Source: Rhizomucor pusillus
Lineage: Eukaryota > Mucoromycota > Mucoromycetes > Mucorales > Lichtheimiaceae
DNA: 64,000 nucleotides
Direction of reading: 5' to 3'
Assembly (NCBI GenBank): GCA_900175165.2
Contig: FWWN02000383.1
Coordinates: forward strand, 1 to 64,000
Position 1 is the first letter of the stretch. Each line of letters opens with the position of its first letter. Under the pieces are notes generated by a model that saw only the letters and a list, made by a program, of their open reading frames with translations, ran no database searches and was not told where the DNA came from. Shown piece after piece: positions 52,731 through 63,900 of this stretch. The position numbers and the translations under genes were made by a program.

Positions 52731-53528
52731 TCAGTGCGCTGATCCTTCAACCATCTTTTGCTTTTCATAGTCCGGGATATCGCCCGAGAAGGCCCAGGAG
52801 CGCTGCTCGCCCTTGCTTAGATGCGAGCAGTCTCCGTGGATAACCAGCTTCCACGACCCGTCGTCCTGGCGCTCGAGCTTTGAAAGACTTGCGGTTCCGC
52901 AGCGCACAGGGAAGCTTTCGTCTTGCAAAAGCGCACGTACGGCGCAGATGACGGATGCAGCGTGGCCTGCGAGCAGAATCGTTGATGGGCCGCTTTCTCC
53001 TTCCGCGTCGAGCTGGCTGATTAAAGCATCCAATCCTTGCTCGACTCGCCCGTGGCATGCCTGCACAGTTTCAATGCCACTTGGCAGCGGGATGCTTGAC
53101 TTGTGGCTCGTATCCAAGTGTGGAAAGTGTTTCTTGAGTTCGTCGATAGGTGCCGGTGGCAAGTAGTGATCGTAAGCTGCGCCGTACCATTCACTTTCAA
53201 GTAAAAAATGCAGGGTCAGTTGGGGTCCTGAGAGAGAATGTGTATATATATAAATGTTTTATATATACCTCATGCTGTTATCAATGTAGAGCGGTGTGTC
53301 TGTCGCCTTGACAAACGGTGTCACGGTCTGGAGGACGCGATAGAAGGGTGAACTGTAGACACGTTGGATCCCCTTGTCCTTCAGGCACGCGCCGAGCTCT
53401 TCAGCTTGCTCGAGACCTAACTGGGACAAGGGTGGATCGTTCGGAAGGTTCGTGGGGAGATGCGGCTTGTCAGTCACCCAATCTTCGCGAAATCCATGGC
53501 GAGTGATCCAAATCTCCTTGACAACCAT
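52731..53528 (-). CDS. Histidine phosphatase (phosphoglycerate-mutase fold), UBASH3/Tfc7-like
   Basis: Two exons, about 53268-53528 and 52731-53198, joined as NSMSEWYGAAYDHYLPP. The catalytic RHG is in IWITRHGFREDW. The second arginine and the later His are in RVYSSPFYRVLQTVTPF and STILLAGHAASVICAVRALL. This set is complete, so the enzyme should be active. The fold is shared by UBASH3/Sts phosphatases and by Tfc7, a TFIIIC subunit. With no extra domain, it is best called a stand-alone histidine phosphatase, perhaps of the Tfc7 type. Confidence 0.82.
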
Positions 53529-54309
53529 TCCGAAAGCAAAAGCTGCTGCAAAAGAAAAAAGAAACTCATATAACGCACATCAGCAGTAGCAGTAACCAAA
53601 CGTCATACACATGTCAAAAGTGGTAAGGTCCCAAAACTCTGAATTTTGCCGCCGAAAGCAAAAAACCCCCAGGAGCGTGTAGTAGTAATAGTAGAACAAC
53701 ATCCTTTATTCCATTTTCATTTTCTTTTCTTGTTCACAATAAAGGATTATATGTTGACAACAATGAGTAACTGAGCGAAGCATGAGGAGAAGCTCCTTCA
53801 GAACGCAAAACGTTGTCCCATCCTTCTTTCTGTTTACAAGACATTCAAGGCGCCCATCGAGAAAGGACACCTCGATCAAGTGAACAGAGTCAAGTAAAGT
53901 TGAAGAGAAAAGAGAATGTAGGCAGACACAAGTTTTATAACTTTTTTTCAAGCGGAGAAAAAAAGAAACCCGCCCCGACGTACACATAACAACAACGAAT
54001 ATCCTTTCTACCACGGGCGATGCAGTTATTGTTTAAATGTGGGGACGTGTGTGCGAATATGTTTTATCTGCTTGTAAAAGAAGAAAAAAATGCGGCAGTC
54101 AATTCTCCTGACGGTAACAACATGGCGCACATTTAAGATAAAAGCAAATAGAGGAAACATAACCTAAGCTAAAAAAAAAAGNNNNNNNNNNNAAGGAAAA
54201 AAAAAAAAAGAGAGAGAAAACAAAAAGACGCAATGTGCTGCTATTAGTAGCAAATTGGCTGCCGAAATTGCTGTTGGAAAAGAAGATCGAGATCATAGAG
54301 ACAAAATGA
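53529..54309. other. Intergenic, includes sequencing gap
   Basis: Promoter of the histidine phosphatase and long 3' UTR of casein kinase I (both minus strand). Bases 54182-54192 are undetermined (11 N), flanked by A-rich homopolymers, where assembly is uncertain. No gene seen. Confidence 0.6.
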
Positions 54310-56545
54310 TTAAAAGTCGTCATAAAGTCGTGTCGAGTTCATAAGGTGGAATGGTTTCGATGGAGCAGCAGCCATGGCTTTGCGGTCTGCAGAAGAACCT
54401 GATGCTCCTCCCCTCGTGGGATCCAAAAACTCTTGGAGATAGTTCTTGTTGGGATCGTAGTTGGCAGGAGGGTCCAAATACGGCGGCGGTGCATTCATAC
54501 CGGCTGTCGCTGCTGCTGCGCTCGAAGTTGGCAATTGATTGTCAGGCATCGCCTTTGAGGGACTGCGAAGCCTAAAAGTAGTTTTTAGTTTCCATCTAAC
54601 AACTAGCATGTATTCACACATTGTTTTACTCACATTCTATTACTTGATGATCCTGCATACACATTATTAAAGTCATTAGGACGGCTGTGATTGACTGGCA
54701 AGTAACTGGTCGGATACTTACCGCCAGCAGCCGCTACATCACGCATCATCATACGTCCTCCAGCCGATCCACCCACGTAAGGGTGACCGGTCAAGTAGTG
54801 GTCCTGAGGTGCACTCTGTTGGAGTAACGTCTGGCTCGGATGCGTGTATTGGTTTTGATGCAAGAGTTTTTGTTGCTGCTGTTGTTGGTATTGGAGCATA
54901 ACATCATCTAACCGCCGTGAGGTTTCTGGTGACTTGGTCTCTGCTTTGATGTATGGCTGGGCGGCTGCAGGCGAACGATGTGCAAGTCCTCCGCTGGACG
55001 GCAATCCAGATGCCGGCATAACAGGGCGTCGTGATTGTCCCGGCAATCCAGAGTCAAGTGCTACGGCCGATGCACCGTAGACAGCAGGATCCATACGAAC
55101 CTGGTTGTCAGCCAGCTTCTTCTCTTGCTAAATTAAAAGTTAAGATCCGAATTGAGCGAGCATAGTTTATGCAAAACGTACCATCTTTTTAATTGTCCAG
55201 TCAAACACATAGTCGTATTGAAAACCTTCTCGTACAAACAAGTCGCGGAATAGCTTGCGCAAGTATGAATAGTCTGGTTTGTCGTCAAAACGGAGAGATC
55301 GGACGTAGTTGAGGTATATCGCAAACTCCTGGTGCAAGCCGCGACATAATGCATCTGCAGGCGTCGTCATTTTCTTTTCCATGATTTTATCATACTTCTC
55401 CTTCTTCGTCCGCGCTCGGATTCCTTGCCACGGTAACTGTCCTTTGCAAAAGTATACCAAGATGTAACCAAGTGACTCGAGATCGTCTCTGCGCGATTGT
55501 TCTGGAAAATACGTGAGCGTCTTCGTGTCCAAAATTGCTGTTGCTACGTTGCATTTACCTATTCCCAAATGTGTATTGACGCTAGCGTAACGTGGGGTGC
55601 CGGTGAGATTCTTGTTCTCTCGATAGGGTATATGTACATTCGTTCTTGGGTCGCGGTATCGTTTGGCCAAACCGAAATCAATCATGTTGACTTGATTACC
55701 ACGTTTTCCAATACCCATCAGGAAGTTATCCGGTTTGATATCTCGGTGGATGAAACCTATGAAAACACACGAACAACGACTCGCGAGTTAATACCATTTT
55801 TTGCCAGCAACATCGTCATCATCATCATCTAATGCTGCTCACCCTTTGAATGGACGTATTCGACACGTGAAAGCTAAGTGAGGAAGAAGGGCGTTTTGTC
55901 AGATTTGTCATCCGGTAACGTGCTGGGAGGAAAAGGGCTGCGTTTTTCGCGGCAGGGGAAAACGTACCAATTGATCGGCGAGCAGTAAGACCGTTTTGAG
56001 CGAGAAACGACGCTTGCAATAGTTGAACAAGTCTTCCATGGACGGGCCGAGAAGGTCCATCACCATTACATTGTAGTCGCCCTCTTTGCCATACCACCTG
56101 ACAAACGGGATGCCAACACCTCCAGCAAGCGTCTTGTATACTCGTGCTTCGTACTCAAGCTGCGGATGTGCTGCTCGAACGCTTTCAAGTTTTACGCCAA
56201 CGTCTTCACCGTTTGCAATATTCGAGCCTGTAGGAGAAAAATTTATTAGTTATAGCTGCTGTAATAAGGTAAAGAAAAGGGAGGAGAAGCAAGTGTTCAT
56301 CTGCGAGATGAGAAGTTGCCTTCCGCAACTGTTTACGTCTGGTCAAGGTTACGACTCGGTATGCTGTGTAGCATGTATCGAGTAAATGCTCAATGATTCT
56401 CTCATCTGTGGCAGAGAGCGAGGGCTTGATGCGAACGATTGATGGGATACGTACCAAGATAAATCTCTCCAAAGGAGCCGGCGCCAATCTTTCTTCCAAG
56501 TTTGAACTTGCCACCAATGATTATGTCCCGTCCCTCTATTGACAT
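54310..56545 (-). CDS. Casein kinase I, Hrr25/Hhp1 (delta/epsilon) type
   Basis: Starts [20 protein letters not shown] at 56545. Kinase landmarks: [10 protein letters not shown] glycine loop, Lys of VGVKLESV, catalytic loop [41 protein letters not shown], and the CK1-specific [20 protein letters not shown]. The kinase domain is followed by a Gln/Pro/Ser-rich tail that ends [11 protein letters not shown] with stop at 54310-54312. CK1 of this class controls the cell cycle, endocytosis, DNA repair and ribosome maturation. There is no C-terminal Cys-Cys palmitoylation end as in Yck kinases, so a cytosolic/nuclear Hrr25-like role fits best. Confidence 0.93.
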
Positions 56546-58249
56546 TATCGACTATATGTATATGTAGATTGCTGGTACAAGAAAGGGACAAGGGCGGGGA
56601 GGAAACAGAGAGTTGAGAGAGTTGAGAGAGAGAGCTGAGCTTGGAGGTTGTGCTGGGCTGCTGCTGCTGCTGCTGCGTGTGTGTGGTGTGTGTTGCTGTC
56701 TTGAAGAACAACCAGCTCCCTTCTTGCCCCGCTTGAGCCCCGGCAGAGAAGGGGACTTGCAATTTCGATCATCGTTCTTTTTCGAGAAAACAAGTCGCTA
56801 TTTTTATTAGATTGTTGTCTCTCTATAATTGTTGAATTTTGTAAAGAAACAAGCAAAAAAAGACACTGTTGCATGTTTATTATTTGCTGCTGTGCTGACA
56901 GCCACTTTGCTGCCTTTCATCCGAAATAGTCGCATTGTACGCATGAAAACGAGCAAACGATGGAGTCTCAATCATTGTGGCAGTGCGTCGTTGTTGACGG
57001 GAGGTCCGCCGCCTGAGCGTTGTGCTATCTTTAGCCAGGAATCTCAACACACCAGCCAGTGACGGGTGTCACGATTAAGAAAACATATTACCAAACAAGG
57101 ATATTACGCACTTAGCAGCAACGAACCAGAACGCTGTTTCGCACAGTTTGTTCACTTGACAAAGCAAATCAAATGCAGATAGATTTGTCGTTTATACTAA
57201 TTTTATGGTGTCCACTCTACTTTTGCCCATCTGTCGTTTCTAGTCAAAATTAGGGATTTTTGCCGCCAGTCTGTTTGTCGATAGAAGAATTCATGAGATC
57301 CATGCTTACATAAAAGATGTATATATATATGATACTCGGTAACCGCATATTCTGCTTCTTTGCAAGAGATGCTTATCTATCTCCGATCCGGATAACAACG
57401 TCTAGCGATTCCTCCTTGACTACGAGATCACAGACGCCTACGATACGCAAATGATGCTATATAAAGATCAATAAGAGACAATGGTGAATGAAGTCTGTTG
57501 TTTTTTGCATTATAGCCGTAGCAACGGGATATTTGAAAGTGCATTTGATTACTCCACTGTGTGTGCCAATCAGCTTCAAAATGTATACATGAGCGAAGAA
57601 AGAGCAGATGAATATGACTTTTGTTGTTGCAGGATTGTTTACATATTTTCAAAGAAAATCCTGTCAACTTTCCCACAAGGACATGTCCGGAACCCAAAGC
57701 TGCCCCCGCTGCCCATTTCTGGAAGAAGAGCAATTAGGGAAGGAGCAACGAGTCTTGAACTGCATCTGTACTAGCAAGGCTACGAAACAAACATTAAATA
57801 TGTATAAGTTAGGTGGCACTGAAAAAGTCAGATGCAGAAATACATTATTGACCTTTGCCAACGAGACTAAACCGTGGCATTTCATTTTCTTGTGATGGGT
57901 AATACCGTGGATAATCTACGTTAACTTTCGCTGAGGTGGGCGCTGTGTTGATCATCGAGTGCATATAACATACATGCTTGCAAGAGACGAGTCGGTAATA
58001 GCTGTACATGTTTTAGGAACACACGAGGTTTATATTAACAATATAAAAAGGAGGGCAATATTGTACAAAGTGAGAGTGAATACCCTATTTTGTAATGCAC
58101 TGTCGGGCGGGGTGACAGGAAAAGTAGGGAGGGGAGAGCGGTATTGGATATATGTTATCAGCAAGAAAAAAATGAAAGAAAAAGAGGTAGTTTAAGTACA
58201 AAGATGAATTTTCATGGCGCGGAAACAGAGAAGACGACTTCGTGAATTT
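56546..58249. other. Intergenic, no confident gene (1.7 kb)
   Basis: Upstream region of casein kinase I (with TTGAGAGAGTTGAGAGAG and CTG repeats near 56610-56680) and 3' side of the fucosyltransferase-like gene. Open frames at 56829-57062, 57481-57774 and 57608-57895 have no domain or homology that I recognise. The last holds CPRCPF but no second zinc pair in spacing. I do not call genes here. Confidence 0.4.
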
Positions 58250-59608
58250 TCAAGTCGATGCTTGAAACTTTTTGTTCCGTTGTTGGATGTACCCAGACAT
58301 TGTACTCCTGGGGGTACCGACAAAGAAGTCAGCGCGTGCAGCTACTTCGGCATCTACAAGCGGTAAGAGTAAAGATCCTCGTCCGTGTGGAGCGTCGCTA
58401 GCTTGAGTGACAAACTGTACAATGTCAGGGAAATCGTTTAACGTAAAGAGGCATAGAAACTCGCTAAAAAGATCGTGAAATTTTTCTCGTGGGTTCTTGG
58501 CATCAGTTGCCATGTAAATCAGGCGCAGACGTGGGTGAACAACATTTGCTTGCGATGCGACGCATCTTCTAAGACGCTCTCGCGTATTTGACGTTGCTTC
58601 CAATTGATCGATGCTGGCGTTTATCAAAGTGCTGTTTTCAGATGCTGTTTGCACCAGCTTGCTTCGGATCCTATCCATAGTCTGGACAGCCATCTTTTTG
58701 AAAGCGCCGTCGCCTTGCCGTAAATGTACACTGGAGTAGTGATTTTCGCCGCCTAGCTGTTGGACGATCGAAGCCGCGTACATGTGTACTGATGGATGTG
58801 TAACGCCCATTTCTTGCTTCAAATACTCTCGTACATCTTTCAAGTCCTGTCTCGTCAGTGCTAACCGCTGCGAACCAAACAGCGAGCCAAATAGCAAGAA
58901 AGGTTTATCGCTGTGCGATTCCAGCTCTTGCAATTCTAGGCGTTTCTCGAAACGCCACAGATTAATGTTGTCATCGGGGGTATCGTGGATTTGATAAGAG
59001 TAACGCACAGTGTCGTCAATTTTATAGGTGTAATAATCCATCTGCTTGCTTGATATGTCCCAATATCTTTCAAAGTAATCAGCTCGCATACTATGGCGTT
59101 GTATGGTTCGGATACCGAGAGCATGCATAGGGCGCAAATCAAAGATAGCGTCTACCGGAACAGGGACGTAATCACGATATTCGTGGCAGTACACAGATTG
59201 TTCGGTCTCTACTCTTGGTTGCTTCGTGCACACGTCGAGTCGTCCAGCAAGCTCATCGTAAGGTCTCCAGTAGGTTGCACGACCCATGTTCATCTCAGGT
59301 AATATGAGGGTGCGGTTCAATGCATATGCGAGCACAGCAGCATTGATCAAGGCTATCCGTTGGTTGTGTAGACCCGAGTGCGGTAGATACGTAATGAACC
59401 TATCGTCGTCGCTGAATAGCGGTGATGATGGATCGTCGAATTTTTGTTGCCGTTGCGCTGACCGTTCTCGACCGATATCCGCCCGAGATAGCCATGACAT
59501 ATTGTGCAACGATGGCCGAAAAAACCATACGTGTCCAAGCACCGCGAGTAGAAAGAGCACAGTGCAGCCAAAAATTAAAGGCCGATGTGAGCGCACGCTT
59601 CGGTACAT
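58250..59608 (-). CDS. Type II membrane glycosyltransferase, protein O-fucosyltransferase-like
   Basis: Single exon, 452 residues. An N-terminal basic stretch (MYRSVRSHRP) and one helix (LIFGCTVLFLLAVLGHVWFF) give a Golgi/ER type II anchor. The lumenal domain has LPHSGLHNQRIALINAAVLA (donor-binding start typical of GDP-fucose protein O-fucosyltransferase folds), LILPEMNMGRATYW, SSVHLRQGDGAFKK (the H-x-R-x-G-D motif) and DFFVGTPRSTMSGYIQQRNK (the acceptor-end S-T-x-S-G). It is likely a fungal member of the O-FucT superfamily; sugar and acceptor are unknown. It is unusual here in lacking introns. Confidence 0.8.
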   Translation of the reverse strand: MYRSVRSHRPLIFGCTVLFLLAVLGHVWFFRPSLHNMSWLSRADIGRERSAQRQQKFDDPSSPLFSDDDRFITYLPHSGLHNQRIALINAAVLAYALNRTLILPEMNMGRATYWRPYDELAGRLDVCTKQPRVETEQSVYCHEYRDYVPVPVDAIFDLRPMHALGIRTIQRHSMRADYFERYWDISSKQMDYYTYKIDDTVRYSYQIHDTPDDNINLWRFEKRLELQELESHSDKPFLLFGSLFGSQRLALTRQDLKDVREYLKQEMGVTHPSVHMYAASIVQQLGGENHYSSVHLRQGDGAFKKMAVQTMDRIRSKLVQTASENSTLINASIDQLEATSNTRERLRRCVASQANVVHPRLRLIYMATDAKNPREKFHDLFSEFLCLFTLNDFPDIVQFVTQASDAPHGRGSLLLPLVDAEVAARADFFVGTPRSTMSGYIQQRNKKFQAST

Positions 59609-60976
59609 GCGTGTGATTTGTATAGAAGCGATAAAGAAGAAGAGAGAAGAGAAGGGGAAGAGAACGTCGAAGAATTAGCGTAAAAAAGGCCAAGAAAAAA
59701 AGTTGATGATTTCGTAGTCTCTGACCTTGAAATGGGCTTTGTCTCACATCATGATGGCAGCAGCAAATGGATCGACACGCGGAAAAAAAAAGAGACCGTT
59801 CCAATCCGTCGGGGATCTGCGTGCTGTGTACCTCTCATTCGACGGCAAAAATTTCCTTTAAAACCTTCGTTGATTCATGTTTATGGTAAATTGGCGACTC
59901 ATTTAATAAACGAGCCACATTGGTGTATGCCTGCAGACGTGTGCATTCTGTGTACACACATTGGGCAGAGTCTGATAATGCATCTACCGTATTTGTACCG
60001 CCAACAAGGGATATCTATAGCCCGTGCGGCTGAATTAATAGCACTGCTTCTCCCATTCGTATCTCGACATAAACGCCCTTTTTGCAGCCTTGCATTTTTC
60101 TTTCTAGTTCCACGGTCTCCTCTCTATATTAAGCATCATTACTCTGTGTAAGATATGTAGGTGTAAACTTGTTTGTGTATTGCCAATGCGTTCTGTTCTA
60201 GTGCAATCTCAAGACTCTTTTCTGCGTGTGTAACTTTGCGAATCTTGATGCTTCTGATAACAAGCCGATAACTGTACTTTTTGTCCCTTACTCGCTTGAC
60301 TACTACAGTGACACTCGGGCAGAGAAGCAATATTCAAGTTACAATTTTAAACAGCACGTTCGTGAAGAACGAACGGGGGAGACGGCGAAGAGGAAGCGCA
60401 AATTATGATCGTTATTAGCAGGAATTTAATAAGGCGCATTCGGTGATTTTTGGGTTATGATATTTTGATTAGCGTGAGCACACGACTCGTAAATAAGATA
60501 GAGTGTTTTGTGTCACTCTGGCACCTAATGGGGTCACAGGTCAGAACTGATTATTGACTTGTCAAACAGGTATGCACAGACGAATATAAATGACGTTTCA
60601 GAAAATGCGTAGGACAAAATACGAGATACATATGCACAAACTCAAAATATTACCATGCAGCTACTTAAGAAAACGCAACGCTGCTGATAGTATTTAAGTG
60701 AGAGGAAGAAAAGCGGGTGCAGTTTCATTCAGGAGTTAGTCTTACGCAATTACTGCATTGGGGATGCAAGCTATACTTTTTATTCATGATTATTACTTTG
60801 AAGGGGAAAAGATAGATATGTATATGTGATGTGAGAGAGAGAGAGAGAGTTAGGGATGGGGGAAAAGTCATGGTGAGGGGGAGTGATGAGGGCTTGTTCT
60901 CTCAAAAAGGGATAAATATTTACAGCCATTAAATTATGCAAAGAGGATATATATCACACCATACTTTTTTTAGCTT
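59609..60976. other. Intergenic, no confident gene (1.4 kb)
   Basis: Promoter of the fucosyltransferase-like gene and 3' UTR of the cyclin gene. An open frame at 59732-60151 (139 residues) has no domain match and looks like chance. A GA microsatellite lies at 60832-60849. Confidence 0.45.
60832..60849. repeat. GA microsatellite
   Basis: Eight to nine consecutive GA units in the 3' region of the cyclin gene. Confidence 0.85.
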
Positions 60977-62055
60977 TTACTCATCATCATCATCATCGTC
61001 GTCGTCCATTTCATCGCCGGCCTCATCACCCGAAGTGTACTGAGTTTGACTGCTATATTCCTGTGCCCAATTCACTAGGCTCATCGGATCCGTAAGACTC
61101 AGGTCGTAGTTGAGGAAATGCAAGAATTCAAGCTCCATTCGTTCGATCGTGCTTTCTGGGACGTCTTCTTTCATCACTTCGGCGAACAGCTGCTTGAACG
61201 ACTGAATATCACTCATTTTACGATGCTTGGCAGAGGTAGCACTCGACAGTGATTGCTGCAGTGTTGAACGCTCAGTCGATAATTTGATGTGTGCTTGTGG
61301 AAAAGGTTCCATGGTGGTGGCTGGCGACGATGTTGATTTGAAAGACGGTTCAACCATTAAGCGCAAGCTAGCTTGGATGTACTTGACAGCGACCAAAAAT
61401 GCAACCATGACGAGTCGGCGACTGCAGCCGTGAGCACCTACAATGTTCTGGTATTTCTGTTTTTTCGCCGTGCGCTGAGTTATTCACTATTTCAAACATC
61501 AACTGCTGCCTGTCGGTTTAGGCACCTACCATTTTCAGCTGGTGGATATAATGCACAGCAACAAGCAGCGCAAACTCGGGGCATACGACGATTGCCATGT
61601 TCTCGTTATTGGTGTATGCATGCGCCAATGCATCATCCAAAGATATCTTGCGGGTATCAAGCGATGTAGTGTTTACGACACTTTGCATAAGACTGCTGAT
61701 TTCCGCGACGGTGGATCCCGGATCATTCTCCCAAGCTTGTACGACAAACGACGCTAACGTTCCTAAAGTTGGGAAAAAATGTAAAAAAGTTCGGTCTCCT
61801 GTTATTTTTTTTTTGATCACAATAGGGAATGACGTTGGAAAACTTACGGATGCACCCATCTGTCAGCATGTTTGTATGACTGGACTGGATAGCCTTGTAG
61901 ATCGAAATCGCTTGTTTGTACGTTGGCAAATACGACCGCTGCGTAAGTGATCCGAAAGTATTATACGTTGCCGTCGTCGTCGTAGTCGTACAAGTACTAT
62001 CTCTCCGAATATTCGAACGATATAACGGGCGGTTGTGTCGAAACGTATCCAGCAT
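60977..62055 (-). CDS. Cyclin, Pho80/PCL-like
   Basis: Three exons from Met at 62055. The N-terminus is Arg/Thr-rich (MLDTFRHNRPLYRSNIRRDS). The cyclin box is assembled across introns: TLASFVVQAWENDPGS, DALAHAYTNNENMAIV, VHYIHQLKM, then SRRLVMVAFLVAVKYIQASL and ERMELEFLHFLNYDLSL. The C-terminus ends in a run of about eight Asp then Glu, encoded by ATC/GTC repeats near 60982-61008. The short box with late FLHFLNYDLSL fits Pho80/PCL cyclins, partners of Pho85-type kinases in phosphate or polarity control. The second intron's donor is weak (GTGCCT), so the border there is uncertain. Confidence 0.7.
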
Positions 62056-63018
62056 AGTTGTGATGTGACGACAAGAGAAAGAGGATAAGGGAGAAGAATG
62101 AAAGAAAGAAAGAAAGGAAAAAGAATGTGGGCTGAGGAGAAGACGGATGATACCAGTTTCCCATTTATCTCTTTAAAGGCGAAAGTTCGGGTAAACTATC
62201 AAGTCCGCATGGGTTGCCAGAGCTGTCGGTTATGGCGACAATGGAACCCAAATACATCTCCCGTTCGGCTATCCACGGAACTCCATTTGTCATGACAAAT
62301 TCTATATGGATACTGGAGGTACCAATAACGCAGTAAGATGGATAAATTTTCTACACCCTCTTCCGTTATGTCCTCATCAACTGATATACTCTCTAAATTC
62401 ACTTTCGAACGCTGTATCGACGACAGATCTATACCGTTCATGTGGTACATACACCGGTCCAATTTCCGGATAAGTTATCCAAAGGTATACCCGTGATACA
62501 TACAGATCAAATACTATTTCTGCTTCAAATTGTTGTTTGCATTATAATTGTAAATATTTACGTACATAGCACAAGTGCACAAGTGCCGTGCTCAAACAAC
62601 GGACAGCTGTGGGAAACGAAAGAGTATAGCTATTCTGTATATATTCCGACTGTAATATTTTCGATAGACTGCTGACTGGGCAAACCCCATGAAGGAAGCT
62701 GTTGATTTTGCATATTCCTAAAAGAAAGAAAGGTAACTATAGAAGAGGTTGTCTAGAATATGCAACGCAGTTTCTCACGTTGCTCCTGAACGCGCGTCTC
62801 GAGAACAAGCTCTACGTGGCACTTTGAAGAGGTCCAACTTGTACCCCTTGATGGAGGGAGGATCATGTCGGCCAGAGACATTGACCCTGAAGGGGTTGTC
62901 AAGATTGATGCCAACTTGCTGCTGCTCTGCTACCACCACACCATTCTTTGTGGTTTGTTTTCGATTTCTCCAATCTCTTGGATCTCTCTCTCTCCCTTTA
63001 TCTGTTTGTAAACTTCTA
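62056..63018. other. Divergent intergenic region, no confident gene
   Basis: Promoter side of the cyclin gene and of the membrane protein. A minus-strand frame at 62199-62462 (ISVDEDITEEGVENLSIL) has normal composition but no partner exons. From about 62950 the plus strand becomes pyrimidine-rich (CTCTCTCTCTCCC). The frame of the next gene is open back to 62749, with possible earlier Met codons near 62850 and 62910. Confidence 0.4.
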
Positions 63019-63900
63019 ATGGATAGCACTGACCACAATGGCCATCACTCAAACTCGAAAAAGCAAAAAGCACAAGCGGTAGATTCTGACAAGCATCGTC
63101 ATAAGAGTAAGACATCCCACGTCGCTGGTCATCGAATAAAAACGATCAAACATAAAAGCAAACATCGTGATATCAGCACCAGCCGCCCGACAAAAGGCGC
63201 TTTCAAAATAATAGCTTATCCTACCGCGAGTACGGGTCGCAACGGGAACCTATCCTCGATTTATACTACGTCTTCTAGACCTATCTCGGCTGTGTTACTT
63301 CCTGCAGCACCAACATCCATACCATCCGGCAGCAACAACGTACTAAGCGAAGCAACGACAATGTCAGCGATAGAAAATCAATACGCCACGCAGCAATCTG
63401 CTTCCTCTACAACGCTGATACCTTCGGCAATACCAACCTTATCAGACACAGCATCTGCGAACGTCGATCTTTTAGCACCGTTGCTTGCAGCTGTCGGTGC
63501 GGTGGCAGCTTTTGCAGTGCTGATCATGCTCTGCTTTACGTTTTGTCGCTCGACGACCACCACCACCACCACTGCCGGCGGCGGCAGAAGAAGAAGAAAT
63601 AATCAACGCGACGGAAAGGATCATCTACGTGGATGGGGTGTGCGACAAAGCTGGCTAAGTTCCTACAGCGGCTCTTCTGCCGTAGAGAGGACTGCATCGT
63701 CCACGCCAAGTACTCTGCCGCCTCCTTACGATGAACTCAAAATCGCAGCAGAAAATGCTGCTGCTAACAGACCATCTACCCCTACTACTACAAAGTCCAT
63801 GCAGTATACGCCGATGCTTGCATACAGCCCAAGTTGCATGTCTCAACAGTCGTGGTACATGCCGCCGCCGCCACCACCTACCAGGGACCCAAAGCAGTAA
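63019..63900 (+). CDS. Ser/Thr-rich single-pass membrane protein with PPxY tail
   Basis: From Met at 63019 (MDSTDHNGHHSNSKKQKAQA) to TAA at 63898-63900, 293 residues. A basic His/Lys-rich N-terminus leads to a Ser/Thr-rich stretch (about residues 60-145) suited to O-mannosylation. Then comes one membrane helix, LAPLLAAVGAVAAFAVLIML, followed by CRSTTTTTTTAGGGRRRRNN. The cytosolic tail holds TLPPPYDELK (a PPxY motif for Rsp5-type WW domains) and a Pro-rich end. The shape resembles fungal surface sensors of the Mid2/Wsc kind but lacks a recognised cysteine domain. The real start may be upstream (open to 62749), where a hydrophobic FFVVCFRFLQSLGSLSLPLS could serve as a signal peptide. Confidence 0.65.
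   Translation: MDSTDHNGHHSNSKKQKAQAVDSDKHRHKSKTSHVAGHRIKTIKHKSKHRDISTSRPTKGAFKIIAYPTASTGRNGNLSSIYTTSSRPISAVLLPAAPTSIPSGSNNVLSEATTMSAIENQYATQQSASSTTLIPSAIPTLSDTASANVDLLAPLLAAVGAVAAFAVLIMLCFTFCRSTTTTTTTAGGGRRRRNNQRDGKDHLRGWGVRQSWLSSYSGSSAVERTASSTPSTLPPPYDELKIAAENAAANRPSTPTTTKSMQYTPMLAYSPSCMSQQSWYMPPPPPPTRDPKQ

Noticed and set aside
57481..57895. Overlapping frames with CPRCPF
   Set aside because: Only one Cys pair, no second zinc pair in proper spacing, and no supporting exons.
59732..60151. 139-codon plus-strand frame
   Set aside because: No recognisable domain, odd composition and no splice support; likely chance.
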